Below the pieces are notes generated by a model. It searched no databases, had not been told where the DNA came from, and worked only from the letters and a program-made list of their open reading frames with translations. From JAVJQS01 sp040218815 (GTDB taxonomy: Bacteria; Bacteroidota; Bacteroidia; Flavobacteriales_E; Vicingaceae), in the NCBI GenBank assembly GCA_040218815.1, contig JAVJQS010000008.1, positions 221,592-285,591 on the forward strand: a stretch of DNA of 64,000 nucleotides. The letters run 5' to 3'. Positions 52,821 through 63,000 of the stretch are shown piece by piece (within the stretch, counting starts at the first letter, position 1; each line of letters begins with the position of its first letter). The position numbers and the translations under genes are program-made.

Positions 52821-54152
52821 TTATTTTACTACAAATTTCTGAGTACTCACAATCTCTTCGCTAAAATAGATGCGGGCATAGTAGGTTCCCTTTTTAAACT
52901 CTTTAGTATTGATGCTTAGTTTTTTACTATTGATGTCTTCAGCAAATTGAATTTCACCACGTGCGTCAGCAATCATCAATTTTTGTATTGGAATTTTTGT
53001 AGTAATCCGAATTTCATCTTTCCCTGGTTTGGGAGCAATAGATGGGGTATTTTCTGTTTCTTGAGTAATGGTGAAAGCTTGACAATCTAAATTCTGAATA
53101 CGTTTCCAAACATTGTTATTAAAAATTGCTGGTATTGTTCCATTTCCGATTTCTGGTGCTCCTCCAAAACGAACCCAAACTAAGTTCTCAGAGGGTACCA
53201 CATTTATCAATTGTCCATTTTTTCCCAATGCCACAAACAAGTCTGATGGAGCATAGGGATTTAATTCTCCTTCAAAAAGATGGCTAGATTGAGGCAATTG
53301 ATAGCTATTTTGGCCATTCAACCAGGTTAAATACCCAAACGCTTCATTCAACTCTTGACTTGGTGAAATGAGTTGTTCAAAATAGCTTTGGTCAGTTAGG
53401 ATAGAGTCATTATTCCAGGTGCCTTTTGCTAACATAAATAATCCAAATCTTGCTGCAGCCCTAAGATTGCTTCTATATGAGCTTGTATTTGAATTATTGG
53501 AGTAGGATCCACCCATTCCAATTTCACCTCTCAGTGAATTGAATAGAAATTGGTTGTAAGATTTATTTGTAGCAGCTTTTAAAATATTTTCTAATAATAA
53601 ATAAGTAGCTTCATGGTATTGCCATTGCTCACTAGCAGGTTTCTTTAATTTTAAGCATTCAGGTTTTATACAGTTATCATTTTTGCCTTTTGTTTCGAGT
53701 CCGGAAGTCATTTTTAAGTGATCTTCCACTGTTATTTGACTTTCTTGTGATTTGGCTAAGCTTGTCCAGCCTTCGCCTAAATAAAAAGAAACAGGCTTTT
53801 TGATATCTATTGCCTGATTTGATTGAGCTATACCGAAAAGGGCAGCAGTTAAGGTATGACTAGCTTCTTGCCATTCCCAGCTGCTGTCTTTGGTGAAACT
53901 GCCAAAATATTTCTCTAAGATTATTTTTCCATCTTTTAATAGGATAAACCCTTTAGTATTGTTGTTTTCCAGATAGTTGTATAGTGAATCAATTTCAGGT
54001 TTACAATAGTTTAAGCTGCTTGGTGATGATTTTTGCCATTGTGAAGTTCCCTTTGATGGGAAATAGAGTTCCTGAGCTCCTAAATATGGAGTTGAAAAAG
54101 CTTGAAGTAGGCAAACTATTGTAAAATTGCTTAGTAGGTTTCTGATATTCAT
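52821..54152 (-). CDS. Secreted beta-lactamase-fold (serine hydrolase) protein lacking catalytic residues, with T9SS type A sorting domain
   Basis: 443 residues. Signal peptide to about residue 26, then a class C beta-lactamase/PBP4-like domain. The SxxK active-site motif reads S98-H-T-L101 (Lys replaced), and the YxN motif reads Y179-H-E181. Family landmarks around them persist (DHLKMTSGLE, RAAARFGLFMLAKG). The last 75 residues form a type A sorting domain (RITTKIPIQKLMIADARGEIQFA ... GTYYARIYFSEEIVSTQKFVVK). Two cysteines (C161, C166) could form a disulphide. Probably a non-catalytic surface protein or one with altered chemistry. Confidence 0.8.
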   Translation of the reverse strand: MNIRNLLSNFTIVCLLQAFSTPYLGAQELYFPSKGTSQWQKSSPSSLNYCKPEIDSLYNYLENNNTKGFILLKDGKIILEKYFGSFTKDSSWEWQEASHTLTAALFGIAQSNQAIDIKKPVSFYLGEGWTSLAKSQESQITVEDHLKMTSGLETKGKNDNCIKPECLKLKKPASEQWQYHEATYLLLENILKAATNKSYNQFLFNSLRGEIGMGGSYSNNSNTSSYRSNLRAAARFGLFMLAKGTWNNDSILTDQSYFEQLISPSQELNEAFGYLTWLNGQNSYQLPQSSHLFEGELNPYAPSDLFVALGKNGQLINVVPSENLVWVRFGGAPEIGNGTIPAIFNNNVWKRIQNLDCQAFTITQETENTPSIAPKPGKDEIRITTKIPIQKLMIADARGEIQFAEDINSKKLSINTKEFKKGTYYARIYFSEEIVSTQKFVVK

Positions 54153-54175
54153 GAATTATTTTTAATTCTTTCTTT

Positions 54176-54183
54176 CAAATATA
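54176..54183 (-). promoter_or_regulatory. -7 promoter box TATATTTG for the beta-lactamase-fold gene
   Basis: Perfect TAnnTTTG, 23 bases before the ATG at 54152, in the gap that separates this gene from the envelope-signalling run. Confidence 0.5.
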
Positions 54184-54306
54184 ATGCTTTGTTACCTTCA
54201 TTTGAAAAAAGTAGTTGTTTTGTGTGAATATTGTTTTCGACAGTTAGCAATCTTTAGGTTACTTATCTTGGAAATTTCTTCCATTCATGAAGGAAAAGTT
54301 CAGGGT

Positions 54307-55350
54307 TTAGAACTCCCAACCAAATGTTAAACTAACAACATAATCTGTATCGCTCGTCCCATCAGGCGGTTTATTGTCATAATTAATGGAGTAGCCAAGC
54401 ACCAAATTAAAATCTTTAGGCAAGGCCCATTGAAAATCTAGTACATATTGCAAACGATACCTATTTTTTTCAGTAAAACTGGGAAAAATAGTCCCGTTAG
54501 TTCTGATGCTGACATCTCCACTGCCAAATAAATTATATTCAACAGTCAAAAATCCTTCATAACTTAAATTTCGCTCACCTACCTCTTCATTATAGATTTC
54601 TTCATTGAATGCAGCACCAGCTATCAGCAATAGATTAGCGTTTTGTCGACGCATAATATTTGAACCTAAACCTAGTAGACCAGTTGTTCTTAGTCTTAAC
54701 TTTTGTTCATCGCTATTTAAAAAATCTAGACTACTTGTTGCAAACCAATTATTTTTAAAAAAATAACGGTAACTGACAGTCCCATCTCTTCGGGCTGACT
54801 GAACGGTATCTATAATTGATAAATAAGCATTGAAACTAGCATTAATGGACCAAACATCTTCTTTAAATCCAGCAAAGCTTCTCATTGTTATTTGCTCAGT
54901 TCTATTTGCTTTGGTATAGCTATATCCCAAATTTAAGCCAAGCTTTATTTTATCGCTAAAGTTCTTTTCAACTCGATCAATTCCAACGATATCCACATAT
55001 TTCATGTCTACCGTGTCACTTTTTGAATATAGCTTTGTTTTTCCTTCAGCTTTACTAATATAACCTATATAAAAGTCTCCATCCGTGTCATAGATTCTAA
55101 ATTTATTGGTTGATTTAATTTTTGAGACCTCTTTCCATTTTATTATGAAATCACTGTTACCGCTAACTGCATTTACTTTTAATAAACCAAAAGACATCGA
55201 CTTAATATTGCCTATAACACGATCTCCATGTTTAGTGTAAATCGTATCACTCTGTGCACTAAGTTTAACAGTTGCACTTAAAAGAAGTAGGACTAAAAAA
55301 TGAACAACACTTATATTAAAATATAACGCTTTTATTTTCAAAAACTTCAA
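54307..55350 (-). CDS. DUF481 outer-membrane protein
   Basis: 347 residues, last gene of the leftward signalling run. The start is TTG at 55350 (no ATG is available), nine bases after the mscS stop, and is followed by a signal peptide ending KLSAQ. N-terminal residues 33-110 hold a small domain (DTIYTKHGDRVIGNIKSMSFGLLKVNAVSGNSDFIIKWKEV); the C-terminal 220 residues are DUF481, a porin-like barrel (GLNLGYSYTKANRTEQITM, WFATSSLDFL, DFNLVLGYSINYD, ending LTFGWEF). Function unknown. Confidence 0.82.
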   Translation of the reverse strand: MKFLKIKALYFNISVVHFLVLLLLSATVKLSAQSDTIYTKHGDRVIGNIKSMSFGLLKVNAVSGNSDFIIKWKEVSKIKSTNKFRIYDTDGDFYIGYISKAEGKTKLYSKSDTVDMKYVDIVGIDRVEKNFSDKIKLGLNLGYSYTKANRTEQITMRSFAGFKEDVWSINASFNAYLSIIDTVQSARRDGTVSYRYFFKNNWFATSSLDFLNSDEQKLRLRTTGLLGLGSNIMRRQNANLLLIAGAAFNEEIYNEEVGERNLSYEGFLTVEYNLFGSGDVSIRTNGTIFPSFTEKNRYRLQYVLDFQWALPKDFNLVLGYSINYDNKPPDGTSDTDYVVSLTFGWEF

Positions 55351-55359
55351 CTCTATTGA

Positions 55360-56253
55360 TCAGGATTTATTCAGCATACTATTAAGTTTTTCCCCTCCTT
55401 TAATACCAAAGTCTAAAGTTCTTATTGGGAATGGAATCATGATGTCATTTTCATCAAAAGCATTCTTAAGAGAAATAATCATATTGCTTTGAACTGCCAA
55501 AAAACCGGCTTGTTGAATGTCCTTTGCCCAAGCACGAACCACAAAGTTGATTGAACTATCACCAAAACCATTAAAGAAAAAAGTCACTCCCTTTTTAGTA
55601 TCTATTCCCTCGGCCTTTTCAATAGCAGCAATTGAAACCTCTTTAACTTTTTCTAAATCGTCACCGTAAGATATACCACACTCTAAATCTACCCTTCGCA
55701 TACCGCTATGGGTGTAATTATATAAAGGGTTTTGGAAAACATCACGATTGGGAATTACCACCAATACACCTTGGAAAGTATGAACCTCTGTCGCCCGTAA
55801 ATTAATTCTTTGAACTACGCCCATCACATTGCCAGATTCAATGATATCCCCAATGTTAATAGGGCTTCTTACAGCCATTATTATTCCAGAAACAAAATTT
55901 GCTGCTGTATCTTGAAAGGCGAAACCTAAAGCTAAGCCAATTACGCCAACACCTGCCAATAGAGAAGTAACTGTTTTTTCTAGTTCTAAGACTTCTAGCG
56001 CTACAAAAGTTCCTATTACAACTACAGTGATATAAACTACATTTGCTATAAGGTGATTGAGGCTTTTGTTCCTAGAGATATTAGGGAGCATCTTACTAAC
56101 ACCCTTTCTGACAAAACGAGCAACAAAGTAAAAGACGATTAAAATTAAAATTGCAACAGCTAAATTAGGTAGCATAGCGATAAACCCTTCCAACCAGTTC
56201 TCTAATTTGCCTTTAACTAATTTGTATGCATCTTCAACTTTAAACTCTTCCAT
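55360..56253 (-). CDS. Mechanosensitive ion channel, MscS family
   Basis: 297 residues. Three membrane helices at about 24-48, 66-88 and 93-115, the last being the pore helix with the GVGVIGLALGFAFQDTAANFVSGI pattern, then the MscS beta domain (FQGVLVVIPNRDVFQNPLYNY) and C-terminal alpha/beta domain. Opens on membrane tension to release solutes. Six bases downstream of the histidine kinase gene, an arrangement that suggests shared control by the signalling proteins. Confidence 0.93.
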   Translation of the reverse strand: MEEFKVEDAYKLVKGKLENWLEGFIAMLPNLAVAILILIVFYFVARFVRKGVSKMLPNISRNKSLNHLIANVVYITVVVIGTFVALEVLELEKTVTSLLAGVGVIGLALGFAFQDTAANFVSGIIMAVRSPINIGDIIESGNVMGVVQRINLRATEVHTFQGVLVVIPNRDVFQNPLYNYTHSGMRRVDLECGISYGDDLEKVKEVSIAAIEKAEGIDTKKGVTFFFNGFGDSSINFVVRAWAKDIQQAGFLAVQSNMIISLKNAFDENDIMIPFPIRTLDFGIKGGEKLNSMLNKS

Positions 56254-56259
56254 TAATCT

Positions 56260-57693
56260 TTATCTTTTAGGCAAATTAACTATAAATATGGTTCCTTTCC
56301 CAACTTCACTATCAACATCTATGTTTCCACCATGTTGAATTATGATGTTTTGAGTAGAGGTTAAGCCCAAGCCCATACCTTCAGTTTTACCAGTAAAAAA
56401 GGGATCGAATAATTTCATTAGAAATTCTTTTTCTATTCCTTTACCATTATCTTTTATTTCAATATGTACCTCAGACAAACTTGAAAAAATACGAATATAA
56501 ATCTCTCCATTTCTCTTATCATTAGCCTCTATGGCATTAATAATCAAGTTTAGAATCGCAGTTTTGAATTTCTCTTTATCTAAATCTAATTCGAATTCTT
56601 CTTTAATCTTTGTATGTAGTTTTATGCCATTGAGGTGAAGTCGATCTCTTGCCAGTTCTATAGCTTCTTGAACTACTTGATTTACTGAGCTTCTGCTTAA
56701 TTGTAAGTCACTTGGTTTTGCTGAATTCAGCAATTCTGTAATTAAATCGTTGATTCTCTTTGAGTTTCTTGAGATTATTTCTGTATATATAGCATAATCT
56801 CCATCTTCAGGAAGTTCTTCAACTAAGTGGTCTAATGCTAAGTTTATATTTGTTAGTGGATTTCGAACTTCATGTGCAATGCTTCTTGAAATTCTTCCGG
56901 TAGTTGCCAGCTTTTCTGAACGTATTAAGCGTTGCTTGCTTCGTTTTTCCTGTGTTAAATTTTTTATTATGATTTGATAGCTACTTGGGTTATTCTCCAA
57001 ATCAAAAAGCAATAAGGTATTAATTGAAGCAAATACTGTTTCTTTCTTTTTAGTTAAAAGGGTAGCTTCATAATCTTTTAGTAAACCCTTTTGTTTCACG
57101 TCGTTTTCAAAACGTTCAAAATCTTCTTTTGTCTTGAAAAATTCAGCAAAACTTTTACCTTTATATTTTTCAGGTTTTTTGCCAAATAATGTGTGCAGCG
57201 ATTGATTAGCCTCTTGGATGGTCAAATTAGAGTCCACAATAGCTATGGCATCAATTGATCGTTCAAAAAGTCTACGATAACGAATTTCATTGATGGCAAT
57301 TTTTTGTTTTGAAATGTACTTTTCATAGGTGTACCGTATTGAACGCTGAAGGGAATGTTCATTGATTTTACTTTTAACGATATAATCATCTGCCCCTGCT
57401 GAATAAGCCTCTAAATCAGTATCTAATTCCTCTTCAACAGTTAAAATGATGATAGGTTTTTCGATGCCATTATCCCTTGCTTCGGTTAGTAACTGTAATC
57501 CTTTACCATCATCTAAATTATTTTCAATTAAGTAAATGTCTGCAGTATCGTCGTTTATTCTTTGCTGACCTTCTTCAAAGGTTTTTACCCAATCTAATTC
57601 AAATTTAATTTTTGGAATAACTTTTAAGTTGGCTCTGATTAACTTATAATCTTGGGGAAGCTGGTCAATTAATAAGATTGTTAATTGCTTCAT
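56260..57693 (-). CDS. Hybrid-type histidine kinase with N-terminal receiver (Asp replaced by Glu), PAS and kinase domains
   Basis: 477 residues, cytosolic. Residues 1-120 are a receiver-like domain in which the phospho-acceptor position is E57 (YLIENNL), with the conserved Lys kept (VKSK) and D10 present. A PAS domain follows (about 135-250, IVDSNLTIQEANQSLHTLFG), then the dimerisation/phospho-acceptor helix with H274 (SIAHEVRNPLTN), N box with N386 (NLIINAIEAND), G1 DNGKGI (415-420) and G2 GMGLGL. Starts inside the stop of the sigma54 activator gene (ATGA). The Glu could lock the receiver in a phosphorylated-like state. Confidence 0.9.
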   Translation of the reverse strand: MKQLTILLIDQLPQDYKLIRANLKVIPKIKFELDWVKTFEEGQQRINDDTADIYLIENNLDDGKGLQLLTEARDNGIEKPIIILTVEEELDTDLEAYSAGADDYIVKSKINEHSLQRSIRYTYEKYISKQKIAINEIRYRRLFERSIDAIAIVDSNLTIQEANQSLHTLFGKKPEKYKGKSFAEFFKTKEDFERFENDVKQKGLLKDYEATLLTKKKETVFASINTLLLFDLENNPSSYQIIIKNLTQEKRSKQRLIRSEKLATTGRISRSIAHEVRNPLTNINLALDHLVEELPEDGDYAIYTEIISRNSKRINDLITELLNSAKPSDLQLSRSSVNQVVQEAIELARDRLHLNGIKLHTKIKEEFELDLDKEKFKTAILNLIINAIEANDKRNGEIYIRIFSSLSEVHIEIKDNGKGIEKEFLMKLFDPFFTGKTEGMGLGLTSTQNIIIQHGGNIDVDSEVGKGTIFIVNLPKR

Positions 57694-59072
57694 TGATAAG
57701 AGCGTTTAAACTCAATATTATAGCTTTCTAGCTTGTTGTAGAGCGTTTTTCGATCAATCTTTAAAATTTTAGCGGTTTTTGTTTTATTGTAGCCAGTTTG
57801 CTCTAGCACTTTTATAATAGCCTTACGTTCTGCTTTTTCTGCAACTGATTTTAAGTCAGTTATTTCCTCGCTTTCAGTTGTTGCTTGAAACTTGGGTTGT
57901 GAAATCTCAACTGGAAGCGCTTCTTTTTCTAGCATATTGCCAGGGGATAATAGAACTGCTCGTTTAATTACGTTTTTTAACTCCCTTAAATTTCCATCCC
58001 ATTTGTGGTTGATCAAAATCTGTTCTGCTTCTTCACTATAGCCTTCTACAGATCTTTTTAAGTCTTCATTTGCTTTGTTTAAAAAGTGATTTGCAAATAA
58101 CATAATGTCTTCTCTGCGTTCTCTTAATGGAGCAATATCAACCATAAACTCATTTATTCGGTAAAATAAATCTTCTCGAAATTCTCCCTTTTTAGTTAAC
58201 TCTTCTAGGTCTTCATTTGAAGCCGCAATTAACCTAACATCTATTGGAATATCCTTTGAATCTCCAATTTTTCTAATTTTTCTTTCTTGCAGTACGCGTA
58301 GTAATTTAACTTGATTGTCGTAGCTAAGGTTGCCTATTTCATCTAAGAAAAGGGTACCTCCTTCAGCCATTTGAAAATGGCCTGTCTTATTATTTATTGC
58401 TCCTGTAAATGAGCCTTTAATGTGCCCAAATAATTCACTTGCAGCCAACTCTTTTGGCAATGCACCGCAATCAATAGCTACAAATGGCTTTTCATTTCTT
58501 TCACTTTTCTGATGGATGGCATTGGCCACCATTTCTTTTCCAGTGCCACTCTCCCCTTGAATGATAACACTCATGTTGGTTGGAGCGAGTAATTTTATGA
58601 CTTGCTCTAATCTTTTGGCATTAGCACTTTTACCGCTTATAAATTCTTTTTCTGAAGTTTGGGTAATAGTGTTGTCAGTACTTTTCTTTTTCTGATTATT
58701 GTTACTGTCTTTTTCATTCAGCGCTTTCTTCACGCTCATTAAAATCTCCTCTGGGTAGATTGGCTTGGTGACGTATTCGCTAGCACCTGACTTCATGCAT
58801 TTTACAGCCGTTTTTATATCTGAGTACCCTGTAATAATTATTATCTTAATATTTGGGAGAATAGCCTTGAATTTTTGAATGGCTTCTAAGCCATCCATAT
58901 CTGGTAGTCTAAAGTCGCAAAGGACAAGATCATATGTTGTTTTCTTTGCTTTTTCAAGACCTTTTTTGCCATTACTAGCATATTCGGTTGAATAACCATT
59001 CTTATCTAAAAACTTACTTAATAATTGTCCGATGTCAATCTCATCATCAACTATTAATATTTTCTCACTCAT
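57690..59072 (-). CDS. Sigma54-dependent response regulator, NtrC family
   Basis: 460 residues. Receiver (1-118) with D9/D10, phospho-acceptor D53 (VLCDFRLPD) and Lys in VTKPI. AAA+ domain with Walker A GESGTGKE (173-180), the sigma54-contact loop as GSFTGA (220-225), and LFLDEIG. C-terminal Fis-type helix-turn-helix (NKTKTAKILKIDRKTLYNKLE). The partner is the adjacent histidine kinase (4-base overlap). Activates sigma54 promoters; its targets are probably this operon or envelope genes. Confidence 0.95.
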   Translation of the reverse strand: MSEKILIVDDEIDIGQLLSKFLDKNGYSTEYASNGKKGLEKAKKTTYDLVLCDFRLPDMDGLEAIQKFKAILPNIKIIIITGYSDIKTAVKCMKSGASEYVTKPIYPEEILMSVKKALNEKDSNNNQKKKSTDNTITQTSEKEFISGKSANAKRLEQVIKLLAPTNMSVIIQGESGTGKEMVANAIHQKSERNEKPFVAIDCGALPKELAASELFGHIKGSFTGAINNKTGHFQMAEGGTLFLDEIGNLSYDNQVKLLRVLQERKIRKIGDSKDIPIDVRLIAASNEDLEELTKKGEFREDLFYRINEFMVDIAPLRERREDIMLFANHFLNKANEDLKRSVEGYSEEAEQILINHKWDGNLRELKNVIKRAVLLSPGNMLEKEALPVEISQPKFQATTESEEITDLKSVAEKAERKAIIKVLEQTGYNKTKTAKILKIDRKTLYNKLESYNIEFKRSYQ

Positions 59073-59108
59073 ATTTTGGATTAGTTAAGAATATAAAATT
59101 AATACTAA

Positions 59109-59492
59109 TTAAAATTTTAATTGTTCAATAGTTTCTTTGATTAAACTCCTACTCAATGGCTTTTCTAAGAAGAGAGTTGCGCCCATTTCTAAAGCACGTT
59201 GTTTCTCAGCATTTTCTGTATGGGCGCTTATTACAACTAGCTTAGCTTTAGGAAGGTGTTTTTTTAAGTCAGGAATTATTGAAAAGCCAGACCCATCTTT
59301 TAAATTTAAATCTAGAAAAATAATGTTAGGGTTGAATGATCTTGCACTTTCAACTGCGCCTTCAAGTTTAAGACTATATGCTGTTTCTAGGCCAATTCTC
59401 TTTAGTAAAGCAGACAAAAGCGTGCAAATTCCTTCCTCATCATCTATAATAAATGCTTTTCTACTTTTGCTCTTTGCTAATTCTATAGCCAT
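59109..59492 (-). CDS. Single-domain response regulator (CheY-like)
   Basis: 127 residues. Complete receiver: acidic pair in FIIDDEEG, phospho-acceptor Asp in IIFLDLNLKDGSG, Ser in VISAHTEN and Lys in FLEKPL. No output domain, so it probably acts as a phosphate sink or by protein interaction. Thirty-six bases upstream of the sigma54 activator gene. Its ATG at 59492 lies 12 bases after the preceding gene. Confidence 0.92.
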   Translation of the reverse strand: MAIELAKSKSRKAFIIDDEEGICTLLSALLKRIGLETAYSLKLEGAVESARSFNPNIIFLDLNLKDGSGFSIIPDLKKHLPKAKLVVISAHTENAEKQRALEMGATLFLEKPLSRSLIKETIEQLKF

Positions 59493-59504
59493 AGTGGATG
59501 AATG

Positions 59505-60035
59505 CTACTCAAGACCAGATCGGTCTGACATTTGGGATTCTTCCCAGAGATCCAAGTAGGCTTTTTTCATTCGCTTCGTATATTTTTTGTTTCGTATAAA
59601 CTCTCCCTTTCGACTATCATATTCAACAATTCCAACCGGAAAGTCGAGTATAGAAGTATTTACCCCTGCCAATTCGTCTTCTCTAAATATATCAATATCA
59701 AACTGATAGTTTGGAATTCGTTCAATATCATTAGGTACATGGGTATTGAATATAAAACGCTTTGGATGATAGCCGTCAGCAGAAATTTCTATGGTAAGTT
59801 CAGCGTTAATTGGCAAGTTGGTTCTTACTCGATTCGAAGACCCTAAATGATTAGTCTTGATTAACTTATTATTGGAATAAACTTTTACTATAACATTCTT
59901 TACACGGTCATGATTATTAAAAACCATTCCTTTAAGTTCAATGCTATCCTTTCCAGCAGGCTGAGTTGGACCAGAGGCAAATAATGCAGCAGTTAAAATT
60001 AGAGAAAAGAGAAGAAAACTAAGTGTTTTTTTCAT
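59505..60035 (-). CDS. Uncharacterised secreted protein with carboxypeptidase-regulatory-like beta domain
   Basis: 176 residues. Signal peptide MKKTLSFLLFSLILTAALFA, then SIELKGMVFNNHDRVKNVIVKVYSNNKLIKTNHLGSSNRVRTNLPINAELTIEISADGYHPKRF, a beta-sandwich of the kind found in carboxypeptidase-D-like/CarboxypepD_reg domains of Bacteroidota surface proteins. The C-terminal 45 residues are charged and basic. Sits between the GT117 gene (28-base gap) and the response regulators, so likely a secreted component of the same unit. Confidence 0.72.
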   Translation of the reverse strand: MKKTLSFLLFSLILTAALFASGPTQPAGKDSIELKGMVFNNHDRVKNVIVKVYSNNKLIKTNHLGSSNRVRTNLPINAELTIEISADGYHPKRFIFNTHVPNDIERIPNYQFDIDIFREDELAGVNTSILDFPVGIVEYDSRKGEFIRNKKYTKRMKKAYLDLWEESQMSDRSGLE

Positions 60036-60063
60036 TTCACTAATTGATCTTTAACTTCAAAGT

Positions 60064-63000
60064 TTATCTATTTTGCTGATTTACGCTACCAAAATACGGA
60101 TTTAATCTTTCTCTTAATTCTTTTCCAAATTTTTCTTGCGGATAAATTTGATTTGTAATAACCACCAAGCGATTTAAAATAGCTGTTGCTTGCTGCTGAT
60201 CACCTTTAACTGTTTTAGCAAATTTTGGCTCTAAACTGAGGTAATACAGTAGTTCGCCTTCGTAAATATCAGCTAGTCTACTTACCACAGCGTTGCCCTT
60301 TTCAAATTCTCCTAAGGCATAATAGTTTTCAGCCAAATACATTACAAAAACATCATAAGGAACATTTTCTTCAGGCATTACTTCAAACGCACGATCAACT
60401 ACAGCTAAAGCTTTTTCATTTTTGTTTTCTTCAATTAGCTTTTCAGCTAAGCGAGAAAAGGTAATGCGCAAACTCATAGTCATTCTGCGATTGGTCTCAT
60501 CCATGTAAATGTCATTAGTGTCCATTCCCCCCCAATGAAAGTCATTCATTAGGCGATTATATAAAATATCTGAGTTCACATACCCAGGATTATTGTCAAT
60601 GTTATTAGTCTTTCTTATTGGCACTAAACGGTAGGCCATCCCTTCAGCTCTGAAATAATTTTCTAAACCAATGTAACTATCTAGTCCTGTTGTGCTAGCA
60701 AAATAAATGGGTCTTTCCCAATTGTTGCTAGCTAAAATATCTAAGATTGTTAGGTCATTTTTCAAGACAAAGTTTTTCTTTATCTCCCATTTTATATCAT
60801 CAACTATTTGGTCAGCCATAGATTCAGGAACAGTGCCATTTGCCAATACCTTCTTTTTATCTACTGAAATTTTCAATTTCTTTGTAGGCACATAATCAAT
60901 TCGCTTTCCGTTACCTACAGAAACTTGTGTTTGCGAATTGTTACTTTTTATAAAATCAATTAAATCATCTACATCAATATGACCTTTGATTTGCTTACGC
61001 TCGTATACCGGAAGATAGTCGTTGGTTCCTTGTCGAATTTTTTTCTCAGGAAGAGTCAATGGAACTGGATCTGATTCATATGCCTTTAAGCGCATTTGAT
61101 TGATATACCAATCCGTGTTCAATAAGCTCAAATTTATTACTCGTACATCAGTTCGGTATTCTTCAACTTCTTGAACATACCAAAGTGGGAATGTATCGTT
61201 ATCACCATTGGTAAATAAGATAGCATTCGGTTCACATGAATCCAAGTAATTTTTTGCAAAATCTCGACCAGTATATCTTTCTGCTCGTGAATGATCATCC
61301 CAATTTTCAGAAGCCATCAAAACTGGAACAGCGAACAGTGTAGCTAATGAGACACCTAGAGCTGCAATTTTGGTTGGTTTTTGCTTGCTGAGAGCATCTA
61401 TAAGCCCATAAACTCCTAAACCAATCCAAATAGCAAAGGCGTAAAAAGATGCAGCATAAGCATAATCTCGTTCACGAGGTTGCAGAGGATATTGATTCAA
61501 GTAAAGCACTATTGCTATTCCTGTGAAAAAGAATAACAGCGCAACTATTGAAGCATCTTTATTGTCTTTGCTGAACTGATAAAACAAGCCAATTAAACCT
61601 AAAATAAAAGGTAACATATAATACTTATTGTTTGCAGGGCTCTCAGTAATCATTTCTGGTAATTGACTTTGATTTCCAAGACGGATTTTATCAATAAAAG
61701 GAATACCGGAAATCCAATTACCATGTGTCACTTTACCATGACCTTGAATATCATTTTGACGACCTGAGAAGTTCCACATAAAGTAACGGAAATACATCCA
61801 ACCAACCTGATAACGGAACAAGTATGTCATGTTCTCTCCAAAAGTAGGAGTGTTAATCACTTTTGTTTGACCGTTTGCATCCTGATACCTAATGGGTTTA
61901 CCTTTAAAATTAGACCATTTTTTATATTGACTTTTATGTCTTCGTTCAGAACTCCACATTCTTGGAAGTACACTCAAGAACCTACTATCATAATTTGGAG
62001 CAGAATTTTTCCCATCGTCAGTTACTATATACTTTCCACTTTCTTTGTCTTGAAAATAGGTAGGTGATTTATCAGCAAAAGGATCTTTAACATCTTGCGG
62101 GGTATTAAAAGACTGCCCATTAAATAAAGGACGACTACCATATTGCTCTCGATTTAAATAAGATAAAAAAGTAAAAGCATTTTCAGGGTTATTTTCATCC
62201 ATCGGTGTGTTAGCATTTGATCGAATCAGGATTACTGCAAAAGTGGAATAACCTAGAATAATCGCAGAAAAGCAGAGTAGAATGGTGTTAAAAACTACCT
62301 TTTTTTGAACGTGAGTTCGGTAAATACCGAAACTTACAAGCCCAACAAGAAGAATTAAGTAAATGAAAAACCCTGTATTAAATGGCAGTCCGAAACCATT
62401 TGTAAATAATAACTCAAACTTTGTGGCGATGATAATTGCCCCTGGAATAATCCCGTATTGAATGGCTGCAAGTATAACCACCGAAAGCCCTAAAGCAATT
62501 GCAATTCCTTTAGGAGTTATGGTGTATTTTTTAAAGTAATAAACTAATACTATCGCTGGAATTGCTAATAAGTTAAGCAAGTGAACTCCAATTGAAAGGC
62601 CCATTAAATAGGCAATTAAGACAATCCACTTTAAATTATGAGGCTGATCTGCTTCACCTTCCCATTTAAGAATAGCCCAAAAAACAATTGCCGTAAAAAG
62701 TGATGAAAGGGCATAAACCTCTCCTTCAACTGCCGAAAACCAAAATGAGTCACTAAAAGTATAGGCCAAAGCTCCAACTACACCACTTCCAATAATTGCA
62801 TAAAGTTTCCCATCAGTTAGCTCGCCACTTTTAAGTGCCAGTTTTCTTGCAAAGGCAGTAATTGTCCAAAAGAGGAATAAAATTGTGAATGAACTCGCTA
62901 GGGCTGACAAGGTATTTACCATCATAGCAGCATTTTCAGGATTTCCAAAAAGGCTAAAGAATCGAGCTAGCATCATGAAGAGAGGAGCTCCTGGAGGGTG

